Virus record (IMG/VR): IMGVR_UViG_3300036826_000357
Span: 1 to 64,000 of that record
DNA from: a virus
Reading direction: 5' to 3' (one strand)
DNA: 64,000 bases
In this document: piece after piece, positions 46,911 through 57,100 of the stretch
How positions within the stretch are numbered: position 1 is the stretch's first letter
Layout: each line of letters opens with the position of its first letter
Position numbers and translations under genes: made by a program
The notes under the pieces: generated by a model
What the model was told of the DNA's origin: nothing
The model's database searches: none
Seen by the model: only the letters and a program-made list of their open reading frames with translations

Positions 46911-47149
46911 TCGCGTTCTGGATTGCCGGCTGGTTTACGCCGTTCTGGATTGCCGGCTGGTTGTTTACGCTTGGCATTGTCGAGGCACACGAACCCCCAG
47001 AGGACAAGATAGCGAAGGGAAGATGGGGCTTCTGGGTATTCACAGCGCTATTCTTGTTTTCGCTCTGGCCGTTTGTGCTTGGACAAGGGTTCGGCGAAGC
47101 GAAGTTCAGCCGGACACGGAAGGAGCGCGATGAAATCCTGCCTGGTTAA
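46907..47149 (+). CDS. Membrane protein with internal tandem repeat
   Basis: 80 aa from the ATG at 46907 (ATGA). The first 20 residues repeat FWIAGWF twice, from a 27-bp duplication at 46914-46962. Two membrane segments flank a charged loop (EAHEPPEDKIAKGR), the second being FWVFTALFLFSLWPFVLG. Function unknown. Confidence 0.7.
   Translation: MIAFWIAGWFTPFWIAGWLFTLGIVEAHEPPEDKIAKGRWGFWVFTALFLFSLWPFVLGQGFGEAKFSRTRKERDEILPG
46914..46962. repeat. In-frame 27-bp tandem repeat
   Basis: CGTTCTGGATTGCCGGCTGG begins at 46914 and again at 46941, lengthening the first membrane segment by nine residues. Confidence 0.8.
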
Positions 47150-47495
47150 TGCCGTCGTGCTCTGCCTGCTGACTGCCGCACTGCTACTCGCCGGCTGTAG
47201 CCCACACCGGATCCCCCTGCAACCACTCGATGGACAATCCGTCGAGCAAATGCACCGGGATGCCGACTACTGCACCGATGTCGCTTCGGTCTATCCACCC
47301 GGCTGGGCAAAGAGCGCTGCCGATGTCATCACCCTTGGGACACTCGGGACCAGCGTGGGACTCGGCGCGGCCGGCGATGCACGCGCTCTCGGAGTCGGCG
47401 TGGCCGGACTTGGCATGGAGTTGACCAGCGACTCCACACCCGCGAATCGCGAAAGCGTCTACCTCCACTGTATGCATGAAAAGGGCTACGAATGA
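47130..47495 (+). CDS. Small lipoprotein
   Basis: 121 aa from the ATG at 47130 with AAGGAG upstream. The signal VVLCLLTAALLLAGC ends in a lipobox. The mature protein is Gly/Ala-rich in the middle (LGTLGTSVGLGAAGDARALG) with Cys pairs at both ends. Likely in the envelope; role unknown. Confidence 0.8.
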   Translation: MKSCLVNAVVLCLLTAALLLAGCSPHRIPLQPLDGQSVEQMHRDADYCTDVASVYPPGWAKSAADVITLGTLGTSVGLGAAGDARALGVGVAGLGMELTSDSTPANRESVYLHCMHEKGYE

Positions 47496-47504
47496 GGCTG
47501 AACG

Positions 47505-47675
47505 ATGATGCGAGACCTGTACGACATCTGGGTAGAGCTTGCGCTGAATGAACGCATCCGCCGCGAGTGGCTGGTGAGCGTGTTTCAGTCTGAGGAATCG
47601 GCACCGCGCATCCGGCGCTGTCTCGGATGCGGGAAGCCCCTCGCCGAAGATCCAACGGAGCACGGCGATGGCTGA
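47505..47675 (+). CDS. Small zinc-binding protein
   Basis: 56 aa. Helical start (YDIWVELALNERIRREW) then CLGCGKP, a C-x2-C ribbon half. The start ATGATG is ambiguous by one codon. Overlaps the next gene by 8 nt. Confidence 0.6.
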   Translation: MMRDLYDIWVELALNERIRREWLVSVFQSEESAPRIRRCLGCGKPLAEDPTEHGDG

Positions 47676-47874
47676 CCCGCGCAATTGGGAACCAGACGGC
47701 TTCTACCGCGTCATCGGTCAGCACTTCGTCGCCGGCATCGAAGTCCGCTACGGCATCGTCGTCCGCACCGCCCCGATCCTCGACTGGCTCGTCGCCTGGA
47801 AACGGGAGTGGCCACTCCATCGGCTCCAAGTGTACGCCCTGCGACGAGGCTGGAAGGTGGAGCACCTGATATGA
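47668..47874 (+). CDS. Small hypothetical protein
   Basis: 68 aa, alpha/beta, aromatic (FYRVIGQHFVAGIEVRYGIV). Linked to both neighbours by overlaps. Function unknown. Confidence 0.65.
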   Translation: MADPRNWEPDGFYRVIGQHFVAGIEVRYGIVVRTAPILDWLVAWKREWPLHRLQVYALRRGWKVEHLI

Positions 47875-48071
47875 AGCACGTCACCGCCGAAGAGTACCGA
47901 CAGATCGAAGAGGCAGATCGCGAGTACCGCCGCACGCACAAGCGCTGCCCGTGGTGTTTCGGCGGTATCGACGTTCGCCGCAGATGGTTCCTGCTTCCAG
48001 GCTGGTGTCGGTATTGCGGCGGTACAGGACAACTGATTGTCAGATCAGACTCGCCCGAAACGTCTACCTGA
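47871..48071 (+). CDS. Small zinc-finger protein
   Basis: 66 aa, last gene of the rightward cluster. CPWC...CRYCGG (C-x2-C twice, about 22 apart) gives one zinc site. Function unknown. Confidence 0.7.
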   Translation: MKHVTAEEYRQIEEADREYRRTHKRCPWCFGGIDVRRRWFLLPGWCRYCGGTGQLIVRSDSPETST

Positions 48072-48119
48072 TAGAGGCAGTTCTCTCCCCGGCTTCGTGC
48101 CCAAGGAGTCTTTCGACGC

Positions 48120-48162
48120 GGGCGGGTCAGCCACCAAGTGTGGCCCCGCCCAGCCTCTTTTT
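48120..48162 (+). terminator. Rho-independent terminator of the rightward cluster
   Basis: GGGCGGG pairs with CCCGCCC around an inner CCAC/GTGG hairpin, followed by CTCTTTTT. It ends the 42-48 kb transcript. Confidence 0.8.
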
Positions 48163-48177
48163 GACCACGTGGTCAAA
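48160..48177. repeat. 18-bp palindrome TTTGACCACGTGGTCAAA, copy 3
   Basis: Exact copy of the palindromes at 22067 and 38303, overlapping the T-run of the terminator and the TGA stop of the collagen-like gene. Confidence 0.7.
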
Positions 48178-48967
48178 TCGCGCAGCGCACGATCGCGATC
48201 AGCGTCGCTTGACTGACCTGCGCCGTCGCCGTCACTTCGCTCGTCCAGCCAGTCGCGCCATCCGGTGCCGAGTTACTCAGCAGCAGCTTTTTCTCGTCCT
48301 GCGGTTTCGCCGTGACAACCATGAAGCCGCCACTGACGACCTGCTCGCCTGCGAGACAGACCGCCGTCGCTGTCAGGGACTCGCCACCCTTGATCGATGT
48401 CCCCTCTGCACTCGCCGTCCGCGTCACCAGAGTGAGACTGCCGCCACCACTCCCGGTCGGTCCGGTCGCACCTGTTGCGCCGGTCGCCCCGGTCGGACCC
48501 CTGGCCCCGGTCGGCCCCATCACTCCCGCCGGCCCGGTCGGTCCCAGAGCCCCGGTTGCCCCGGCCGTCCCGGGCAGTCCCATTGGTCCGGCCGGTCCCG
48601 GCGATCCTTGAGCACCCGGCGTTCCTGGCAGTCCCGGAGCACCTGTCGGTCCCGGCATCCCCGCCGCACCGTCTACCCCGGTCGCCCCGGTCGCTCCGGT
48701 TAGCCCAGTCGGCCCGGTCGGTCCCGGCAGACCATCCCAGCCCATGGTTCCCGGTGGCCCGGGTGGCCCAGTCGGTCCAGGTGATCCCGGTGGTCCCGGT
48801 GGTCCAGTCGGTCCCGGTGGTCCAGGCTCGTTGAGACCGCCAGCCGACTTCTCCCCCTTGCGACATTCCTCCGCCCGGAGAGTCACCAGGCCATTTTTCT
48901 TCTGGCAGAAAACTGCCGCATCAGCCTGAGTCAGCGCGAGCAGCACCAGAAACGCAATCACCGCCAT
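48173..48967 (-). CDS. Secreted collagen-like protein
   Basis: 264 aa from the ATG at 48967. A signal peptide ([16 protein letters not shown]) leads to a short Cys pair domain ([15 protein letters not shown]), then about 130 residues of Gly-x-y triplets ([20 protein letters not shown]), then a strand-rich C-terminal domain of about 85 residues with two Cys. Collagen-like segments are common in phage fibres, where they trimerise, but a Sec signal on such a protein is unusual. The stop overlaps palindrome copy 3. Confidence 0.9.
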   Translation of the reverse strand: MAVIAFLVLLALTQADAAVFCQKKNGLVTLRAEECRKGEKSAGGLNEPGPPGPTGPPGPPGSPGPTGPPGPPGTMGWDGLPGPTGPTGLTGATGATGVDGAAGMPGPTGAPGLPGTPGAQGSPGPAGPMGLPGTAGATGALGPTGPAGVMGPTGARGPTGATGATGATGPTGSGGGSLTLVTRTASAEGTSIKGGESLTATAVCLAGEQVVSGGFMVVTAKPQDEKKLLLSNSAPDGATGWTSEVTATAQVSQATLIAIVRCAI

Positions 48968-49431
48968 TTGAGCGCCGCCGGATAACTCGTTGTTGTCCAC
49001 CGCGACCGACTCGGTTTTCCCGGTCGCCACCGACGCAAATACTGCCGCCAGGCTTCCTCTTCATCCCCAATCTCCGGCAACGGCTTCTTCTCCAACCACA
49101 GCACCGAGCGCGCCATGATGCAGGCTAGCGTATCGGCACCCTGCCCAATGGCAATCGCCGTCCGCGCACGACTGATCGGGAAATTCAGTGCCTGTGCCGC
49201 CTTCCGGAACGGCGCTAGCTCTGGCCGCATCTCGAATTCCGCGCAGCCACCAGCTACCTCGAACTGCCACAGACCCCGTGCCGGCCCACCCGATTGTGTT
49301 CGATGCGAGAAATGCGATTCCTGCATCCCAATCGCAATTAACATCACCACCGCTTCGAGGGAGTCATAGGGTTCCCCGAGCCATTTCAGCGGCGGCTTGA
49401 TAATCAGGTCCGAGGCAATCTCAGGAGTCAC
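48958..49431 (-). CDS. Lysozyme/lytic transglycosylase-like protein
   Basis: 157 aa from a [22 protein letters not shown] followed by ARGLWQFE resembles the catalytic region of lysozyme-fold transglycosylases, where the Glu in QES is catalytic and the GLWQFE segment lines the cleft. The short size is typical of a virion-associated or lysis enzyme. No signal peptide or membrane anchor. It would cut peptidoglycan during entry or release. Confidence 0.75.
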   Translation of the reverse strand: MTPEIASDLIIKPPLKWLGEPYDSLEAVVMLIAIGMQESHFSHRTQSGGPARGLWQFEVAGGCAEFEMRPELAPFRKAAQALNFPISRARTAIAIGQGADTLACIMARSVLWLEKKPLPEIGDEEEAWRQYLRRWRPGKPSRSRWTTTSYPAALKWR

Positions 49432-49579
49432 GACGGCTTATACACTCCCAGCAAATCCAGTCCGGGTAAGGATCCGGGGGATCGCGTAAGTCAATCACCA
49501 CGAGCTTGACGGTGCACTTCGCACAGCGGACTTCGTGGGTCCGTAGCTCATATTCTTCCGGAATGTCGTCCCGACTCAC
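49421..49579 (-). CDS. Small zinc-ribbon protein
   Basis: 52 aa from a GTG that overlaps the upstream stop (GTGA). VRCAKC and ICWECI form one four-Cys site. It overlaps the lysozyme-like gene by 11 nt. Function unknown. Confidence 0.65.
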   Translation of the reverse strand: MSRDDIPEEYELRTHEVRCAKCTVKLVVIDLRDPPDPYPDWICWECISRRDS

Positions 49580-50343
49580 ACGTACTCCTCGATCGCGATG
49601 CTGGCATCGAAGGTAACGAGCCCACGCGCGACAGATACATCATCCGTATCGCGTTGCCCGATCACGAACTGCGACGTATCCCCGAGATTGTCGTACCAGA
49701 CCACCGGGGATCCCTTGCCGACATTCACCAGGGTAAACACATCAGTTCTCACCGTGGCATTCTGATAGAGAAACTCCGGGTTACCTGGAGCGCCACGCAA
49801 ATATGGCGGGCCATCCTGATTAATCTCGCCGCCGCCACCCTCGTACGTGATCTTCGTCGCCGCCTGCTGAATGATCCATGTCAGCGGTGCCCCGATCGGA
49901 TCGGTCCACGTCCGCACCGTCACCAGAATCAGAATCGTCCCGATTTCCACGAACGTTGTCGCCCCTAAGCTCTCCGCAGAAATACGCACGTACCGAGCGG
50001 AGAATGCGGTATCCTGCCAGAGCTTTTTGACGTTCGTGCGCTGATCGGTCGGAATGGTAATCAAGCCGAGATTCGTCGGCCAGGTACTATTATCGTTCCC
50101 AGCCTCGATTCGTAACTGCGTCGGTCCAGTCACATCCTGAATCACCACGGCAGCAACTGCCTGTGTCGTCCCCAGATCAAACGTCAGACGCTCCGTATGT
50201 GTGCCGCCGGCAGTGGTGGAACGCCAGACACGTGCCGGCCGCGTTATCAACCCCACATTTGACGCGGGAAACCCTGGCTGTGCCGTCGTTGCCGTAATGA
50301 GCGGGGTCGGAAACGTGGTGGCGACCTTCGGTCCAATGGCCAT
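49576..50343 (-). CDS. Tail-associated structural protein, discoidin-like N-terminus
   Basis: 255 aa. Residues about 1-140 are strand-rich with NVGLITRPARVWRSTTAGG...LTFDLGTTQAVAAVVI and ARYVRISAES, which resembles F5/8-type (discoidin) carbohydrate-binding folds used in phage tails. The C-terminal half has tail-like segments (VVWYDNLGDTSQFVIGQRD). It lies just downstream of the large tail protein. Confidence 0.75.
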   Translation of the reverse strand: MAIGPKVATTFPTPLITATTAQPGFPASNVGLITRPARVWRSTTAGGTHTERLTFDLGTTQAVAAVVIQDVTGPTQLRIEAGNDNSTWPTNLGLITIPTDQRTNVKKLWQDTAFSARYVRISAESLGATTFVEIGTILILVTVRTWTDPIGAPLTWIIQQAATKITYEGGGGEINQDGPPYLRGAPGNPEFLYQNATVRTDVFTLVNVGKGSPVVWYDNLGDTSQFVIGQRDTDDVSVARGLVTFDASIAIEEYV

Positions 50344-50345
50344 GG

Positions 50346-53300
50346 CTACGTCACCAGTACCGGGTACGGTCCAAAGGTTCCAATTAGCCGATCTTGAATG
50401 TCGTACATGCGGAATGTGTAGTAGTACGGATTCGGGTCAGTCGCCGGAACCACATCCACCATTGTAAGCAGCGGCAGCGTGTAATCGGAGGGCGTAGTCT
50501 CGGCCAGTAATGCCGGCGTACTCGTGGCTGGTCCCTGCCGCCATATCCGCATCGTTCTGAAGTACCGTGGCAACGGCTCGCGTTGCGTAATCGTCACCTT
50601 CATCTGGGTAATCATCGCAGCGCCGATGGCATCCTGCGTTTTCGGCACCACACCCCAGAACATGTTGCCGACATCATTCACCTGCCACGGACGATTGATG
50701 TACGGATTCTGCGGATAGCTCCAGATGAGGTTGGAATATGTCGCCCCAACTAAGAAAGAGGTTGCATCGATTCCTGAACCTCCACCGACAAGACTGCCGT
50801 ACTGCGCGGCATATCGCTCCGTTCCGGAGCCCGCATTAACCCGCATCCGTGTCAGGAAATCGACATTGGAAATCTCCGCTCCTGAAGCGAGCCCTGCACC
50901 AGCAAATCGCATCTTCACAGCCGCATTCGCATCACCCGCGATGTACGTTGCATCAGCATCGGGCGGATCTTCATCGATACACTCAGGATTCGTGGCTGGT
51001 GGCGGAGGCGTACCACCCGGAATGAACCCATGGTTAAAGACTGGATTCGGTGGCGGATCGATTTCCTGTACCGGATACCAATTCGTGACACGGCCAGGAA
51101 TTATCGTCACTGTGACAGTCAGACCATCCACCCGACTTGTCGCTGCCATATTCCCGAATGCCGTTGCTGGCCCCGGAGGCGCGGACGGATCCGCCGGCAG
51201 TGGCAACGGATCGTACACATAATCCGCTGCCGTGTAGGGTGTGACCGTGACCTGATTCGCCGCCGACACTCGATTCGACCGCCGGACCCGGGCATCGAAT
51301 GCCGTCCCAGACCGGAGTGTTACCTCGATCACTCTCCCCGGGACGATATTCCTTGCCTCGTGTCCCAGCGCTAACTCGATGGTTGCATCATCAGTCTTCC
51401 GGCGCTTCGCCCGATAGCTCCGAATGATATCCGCTGTGACGGGATCGTAGACTAACTGTGTCTGTACTTCCTCGATCTGCTGTCCGACTCCATTGACATC
51501 CCCATCGGCAGAACTGAGCAGGAAGTTGATGACGCGTCCTGTCTCATCCCGCACAGGTTGAAATCTGACCCGTGTCTTGCCGATCGTCTCAGCCAACGAT
51601 GCGCGAGCTATCCCACCGACCTGCGCGATATTCCGCCACGGATCACCAATGGAGAAGGCAGCGTCTGCAATGGAAACTGCCTGGTCGACAGCAGCCGTGA
51701 CCAGTCCCGCCGATGTCAACGAATAGCGCAACCCGCGAAATGTACGGAAGTTGTCCATGACTCCATCGGAGCCATCGATGGTTGCAGCATCGGTAAATGC
51801 TCCGTCACAGCGGAGCCCGTGATTTTCAATGCCGGCCGCATCATCTTCTGCGGTATCCCAACTCGTCGGATCGAGTGCCATCCCGGATACGTCGAGTGCT
51901 TCCCGCAGACACGTCACGAAATTCCGCCGTCCGAGATAGTGTGCACGGCGGTAATACGCGAGGCCGCGTGCCCCACTACTGAATCGGACTGGCCCAAGAT
52001 CACCTTGCGCACCCGCCCCGATGGTCGAACTACCACCAAGAATCATCGGATCGGTCGCTTCTGGATCGATCGAGTCTCGCCCGTACTTCACATATCCCCG
52101 CCCCGATCGAGGCGTAGACTGAATCAAGACGCCATTGATGTAGAGGTCGACAGTCGTTGCACCGACATCGACCCCAATGTGCATCCACGTATTCAAGGTA
52201 ACGTTGGCAGTTTGGAGTGTAAGTGTCAGTGGACTTGCCCACGTCGCTGGATTTGTCGTGATATCGATGGTGAATTTGATCTTGTTCAGATCGTGGAATA
52301 ACTGCCAGCCATCCCGGGGTCCATCGACAATCGCCCCGGTCTCATCCGTCCGCAGCAGGAACCAGACTTCGAGCGAGAACTGATGCAGCGCATACGCATC
52401 CCGCGCTGCTACCGACTCTGCCATCATCGCTCGCAACGCATTGCAGCGGATGGCTCCATTCCCGTACCGAGATATGCCTGCTACCAGATGACTGGTATTC
52501 GCCGTATTCCCAGCCATCGCGATGGCATGATGACCGCCGATGTCATCGTAGAGCCCGCGTTGCCAGTCCCATTCACTGACTACCCGCGCATCCACATCCG
52601 CCATGAGCCGCTGCCCATCGACTACCAACGAACTGACTCCGGCATCCTGCCCGCGAGGATCACGTCCCAGCCGAATAGCCGTCTGATATCTGCCCCCCTG
52701 CAAATACGTTCGCTTGATGACCTGATAATCCCCTGCTCCGAGTGGTAATCCACCTTGCCGAACTGCCTGCACATGCAGGTTCCCATGTAACACCACAAAG
52801 TCGTACAGATCGGCGATATTCGACGGTAACCCGCCGAAGATGATTAACTGCCCACTCCCATCGGTCGAAATGGTAATCGGCGCATTCGTGAATGCTTCAG
52901 ACTCCTTCGCTGCCAACTGAAACGTATCGTCATCCAGCACAATCACCCAATAATCCTTGTCAACCACCAATCCTGTGGGCAGCGTCCCATTCACTGCCAT
53001 CACATGGTACGGTCCATTCCCGGTTTGGAAGCCATGTGCGCGCGAACTGAACGAGTCATTCGTGGCCAGGCCGGTGAATCCAATCCGGATTTCCTTGTTC
53101 TCGTCGTTCCGCGCCCGCGCGTATCTGCCCGGGAGTCCCCGATTCACGCCCCACCCATGCGGTACGACGGAGCCGAGACCACCACTCGGCGATCCGTCAG
53201 CCGGCGCATACGGATGCTCCAGCGAATTAATCACGTAGGCAGGGAATACCTCGTTGACTTTGGCAGGATCGAGTGCCGCACAGAGTAACTGAATGGTCTG

Positions 53301-53792
53301 ATCGTCATGTGCCACAGCCGCAATGCGGCCCACGGCGATGTTCAGTACCGTCGTATCCGTCAGCACATCGTAGGAATGCACGTTGACCAACCAGCCCCGG
53401 ACTTCCGTCGATCCGATCCAGTTCGTGATGTCCGGCGTGGCAGTCTCGATTGCCCGTAGCCGCAGCCGCACCGTGAACTGCTGCTGCTGAAGATTCCCAC
53501 CGAAGGAATCCGGCTCCTCAAGCGTAATGGAAATCGACTCGACTACACGTTTCTCGAAGAGTGCCGGCCCGAATGCCGTGGGATATACGTCCCGCGATGC
53601 AAACCGCAGTGGCGGTAAGGACAAATCCACCGGGAGATTGAGTGTGGTCGAATCCTGGTAGTGAATCTCAACGAGAAAACAGAGACTCGGAGCCGTCAGT
53701 AACGGATTCGCTGCGACGGGAAGTAATCCACCACCGTCCGCAATACCCCAATCGAATTCTCCCCAGCCCGGACCCTCACCCCATCCAGCCAT
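50346..53792 (-). CDS. Large tail protein with LamG-like domain (tip or host-specificity)
   Basis: 1148 aa. The N-terminal 400 residues resemble phage tail hub or tip proteins (strand-rich, FVRGWLVNVHS-type segments). A concanavalin/LamG-like domain occupies about 465-610 (QFSLEVWFLLRTDETGA, LYINGVLIQSTPRSG), a glycan-binding fold often found in tail tips. The C-terminal third returns to hub-like sequence with Pro-rich linkers. Likely receptor-binding machinery at the tail end. Confidence 0.8.
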   Translation of the reverse strand: MAGWGEGPGWGEFDWGIADGGGLLPVAANPLLTAPSLCFLVEIHYQDSTTLNLPVDLSLPPLRFASRDVYPTAFGPALFEKRVVESISITLEEPDSFGGNLQQQQFTVRLRLRAIETATPDITNWIGSTEVRGWLVNVHSYDVLTDTTVLNIAVGRIAAVAHDDQTIQLLCAALDPAKVNEVFPAYVINSLEHPYAPADGSPSGGLGSVVPHGWGVNRGLPGRYARARNDENKEIRIGFTGLATNDSFSSRAHGFQTGNGPYHVMAVNGTLPTGLVVDKDYWVIVLDDDTFQLAAKESEAFTNAPITISTDGSGQLIIFGGLPSNIADLYDFVVLHGNLHVQAVRQGGLPLGAGDYQVIKRTYLQGGRYQTAIRLGRDPRGQDAGVSSLVVDGQRLMADVDARVVSEWDWQRGLYDDIGGHHAIAMAGNTANTSHLVAGISRYGNGAIRCNALRAMMAESVAARDAYALHQFSLEVWFLLRTDETGAIVDGPRDGWQLFHDLNKIKFTIDITTNPATWASPLTLTLQTANVTLNTWMHIGVDVGATTVDLYINGVLIQSTPRSGRGYVKYGRDSIDPEATDPMILGGSSTIGAGAQGDLGPVRFSSGARGLAYYRRAHYLGRRNFVTCLREALDVSGMALDPTSWDTAEDDAAGIENHGLRCDGAFTDAATIDGSDGVMDNFRTFRGLRYSLTSAGLVTAAVDQAVSIADAAFSIGDPWRNIAQVGGIARASLAETIGKTRVRFQPVRDETGRVINFLLSSADGDVNGVGQQIEEVQTQLVYDPVTADIIRSYRAKRRKTDDATIELALGHEARNIVPGRVIEVTLRSGTAFDARVRRSNRVSAANQVTVTPYTAADYVYDPLPLPADPSAPPGPATAFGNMAATSRVDGLTVTVTIIPGRVTNWYPVQEIDPPPNPVFNHGFIPGGTPPPPATNPECIDEDPPDADATYIAGDANAAVKMRFAGAGLASGAEISNVDFLTRMRVNAGSGTERYAAQYGSLVGGGSGIDATSFLVGATYSNLIWSYPQNPYINRPWQVNDVGNMFWGVVPKTQDAIGAAMITQMKVTITQREPLPRYFRTMRIWRQGPATSTPALLAETTPSDYTLPLLTMVDVVPATDPNPYYYTFRMYDIQDRLIGTFGPYPVLVT

Positions 53793-53795
53793 AGA

Positions 53796-54122
53796 TCACG
53801 GATTCTTCGGTGGGCATTGCGATAGCAGGATTTTACACGATCCCAGATCGATCTGCGGATCACGCGGACGTAACTTCTTCCGTTTCTCGGTAAGCTCATT
53901 CAGCTTTGTGTTACAGGGGTCGAGGAGCGTACAGGGTCCGGGACGCCCGGCACACATCTGAAGCGCCGCTTGGACACACTCGTCAACACGAATCTGCTCC
54001 AGAAGGATCTGCTCCTCCAATTCCAGACCCCAGACCTGCGCACCACAGACATCGTAGACACGCTGGCACACACCCTCATTAAACGTCGCGGCCAGGAGAA
54101 TCCCTGCGAGAATCATCATCAC
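53796..54122 (-). CDS. Secreted cysteine-rich protein in tail region
   Basis: 108 aa. A signal peptide (MMILAGILLAATFNEG) precedes a helical, eight-Cys mature part (CGAQVW, CVQAALQMC, CTLLDPC, CKILLSQC). It is coupled to the giant upstream gene by ATGA. Disulfide bonding outside the cytoplasm is likely; role unknown. Confidence 0.75.
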   Translation of the reverse strand: MMMILAGILLAATFNEGVCQRVYDVCGAQVWGLELEEQILLEQIRVDECVQAALQMCAGRPGPCTLLDPCNTKLNELTEKRKKLRPRDPQIDLGSCKILLSQCPPKNP

Positions 54123-57100
54123 ATCACCGTGTCAAAGCTAACATAGAGAGCACACGAAGCAGCAGTAGCAGCCAACGATGTACCGACCACGGAGACCTGT
54201 TTCATGGTAAAGCGATCCCCAAGTGCAAATGCAATCGGTGCACTCGCTGAACCCGCTGCTGGTGTACACTGCTGAACACCCGCAGTCATCTGACAGAGCA
54301 TGGTTGTATCAGAACTGCCACCTGCACTGCCTCCAGTACCCTTCCGCACAGTAAACGTGCGCGTGGACGTACCACCGGGAGTATCACTCGCGGTGCAGGT
54401 CATCTTCCAAATAGTTCCTGCTCCAACAATCACACTCCGGAAGTTGTTCTCCGTCGCATTGTTGTCGTTTCCCCACAACGAGCTAAACAACGTCTGCGCC
54501 GTGGTCAGCAGAATCGGGAAGTCAGTCCGCGCGATCGAGCCATTCCGCAACGAGATCGATCCGAACGATCCCTGGTAGTTGGCAATCGAGCCCACAGATG
54601 CTGGTGTCGGCCACCGATAAAAGCCATTGTCTGCGACATCAACGTTAACGACATTCGCTGTACCCGCAGTCGGGAACTTGATTGCCGTTGAATTCGTGCT
54701 GTTCGATCCATCGAAAATATTGCTGACGATCTGGCTGCCAGTAATCACCATATTGCCAAGAGATTGTGGCCCAACCATGTCAACTCCAATGATACTGTCT
54801 ACAGTACCACCAGGAAACACGGTATTCAGCGCAATATTCAGATTCGTGTGCGGGCTGGTAGCGCCGTAGTCAGACAAGCGGAAAAACGCAGTCGGCGTCC
54901 GAGCCAAGCAGCTACCAGCAGTACAGCAATATTTGCCCGCCTCAGATCCAGTCTGACAACAGGTGATAGCACCACCAGGGCAACCACCTAATGTGCCGGT
55001 ACTACACGTCGCACCACCATTACACGTAGACGTGGCCGTCTCACATAATTGTCCCGCCGGGGTCGTACCACACTGCTTCACAGGCTGCTGCGACGGCATG
55101 AACACCACATTCTTTGCGTACGTGTTATGCGTCGTCCCACAACCACCACCAGTACATCCCGCATGACCAATCCACGCGAATGCCGGCTCTGGTACACACT
55201 TGAAGGTCACCGAGCAGGTACCACAATCCGCGTCGCTATTGCACTGATTCCCACGGTTTGGAACAGCGCAGGATGGATCACATGTCGTCGTCGGCCGCAC
55301 GGAATTACTTGAGTTACAATAGTTCCCATCTACGAAGACACCTGCACCACCGAGATTGAAGCAGGCTCCTGCCTGCGACACAATACGATTCGCAACGTAC
55401 TGTGTATTATTCAATGATCCACTCGGCGCGTTTTCAGCCGTGATGCCACGCCACCCACCTTGAATATGATTCAGCCCAACACGATTCTGCGATCCCGCTG
55501 AGCCCAGCTTTATACCGATCCCATGAGCAGCCGGTAATTGAGTCCCCTGCGAAAACCCTATCCTATTATTGGAAATCAACGCATTCGCCGTATCATGATT
55601 GCTGATTCCGATCTGGTTACCAATCACACCATTATCCTTGATCGTGTTATCAGCGATGAGAACATCAGTTCCGGTGCTCTCGATGCCTATTCCATTCCCA
55701 CCAAGCTCTTTGATCGTGTTACTGACAATGTGCGAATTCACGGCGGTCGAATCGATCCCCTTCGCATAAGACTGCAAGCTATTACTCCCCAGCTTATTGG
55801 CAATCACTCCTGCATCGTCACCAGTCAGCGAAATCCCCGTGCATCCAGTCCCAAGATTCAGCGCCTGCGATTTAGCGACCTGTCCGTATGTACTGATAAC
55901 GAAGCCACAGGCAGCCGTCCCAGGCCCATTGAGAGATGGAGGCCACACCGTCGACTCATCAATACGTGTCTGCGCAGCAGCATTGAATGAGAACGACTTC
56001 CCACGAGCGTACGTACGAATCAGCTGAGAGTCAGACCCGACCTTCATACCGTAAAACACATTCGTGGTCGGCTGCGTGTTGTTCTTGTTGGCTGCTGCGA
56101 ACGCATTGTTCGCAGCACCGTAACAGCACGTTCCACCATTCAACCCTGCCGACAGACACCGAGAATCTGTCGGTGTCGCGAATGGTGACGTACAGTCCGT
56201 CAGTTCCCGCGCTGCATTCACATTGACTAGTGTCGACTGATTTCCCACACTAAGTGAGAAGCCCGAAGAACTGTTCGGCGTGACGAAATGATCGTAGATG
56301 CTGACATTCGTCAGCTTCGCATTCGTGGTTGATGTCAAATCCAGCGGGATGATATTCCCCGGTCCCGATGGCGAGAGCGGAGCACCAGTACACGATCCAC
56401 CACCCGTCGTGCAATTCATCTTCGACAGATCGCAGGTACCCGATATACAGTCACCATTCACATCACATCGTGCTCCTGGCAATGTCGACCCCGTAGAACA
56501 TTCCTGCCGGCACGGCTTCCCAGGATTCGAGCCACCCACACAGCGCTGGAACGGATCGGCCTGAGCCGCCCAGATCGAGCAGTTCTCAATGAAAATGTCG
56601 CTCGATGCTCCTCCACTATCCTTCAGCATCGTGTAGGTCTGTCCCGCAGTCGGTGCGAAACACGTTGTTGCCGTACACGCAGCACCTGCTCCTGCTCCGA
56701 AACTGCTCACACACGTTCCAGAGCCAGGGCAATCTGCGTTCGTATTACATGTCGCACCACCGAACGGAGCGAAGGCACTCGCACTCGCCCCGAATGTACC
56801 CGTCGAACAATACTGCTGCTGCGCGAAGAAGCCGGCACTCTGATCTGCACACACAATGTGCACGTTGTTCGGGATGAGAATGGACGCTGCTCCTGCACCA
56901 GGAGACTTCAACCCAAGCTTGCAGCCACCCGGTATGTAGATAGTCGCTCCAGTCGACCCCAGCGCGTTCAGGGCTGCCTGCACTCCAGCCGTGGAATCTG
57001 TCAGGCCGGAACAATCAACTCCAGGCGTTGCCGTGATACTGGTCGTAGAAATGGTATCCCACTGCAATACATCGCCGGTATGCCAGACAAGTACATCACC

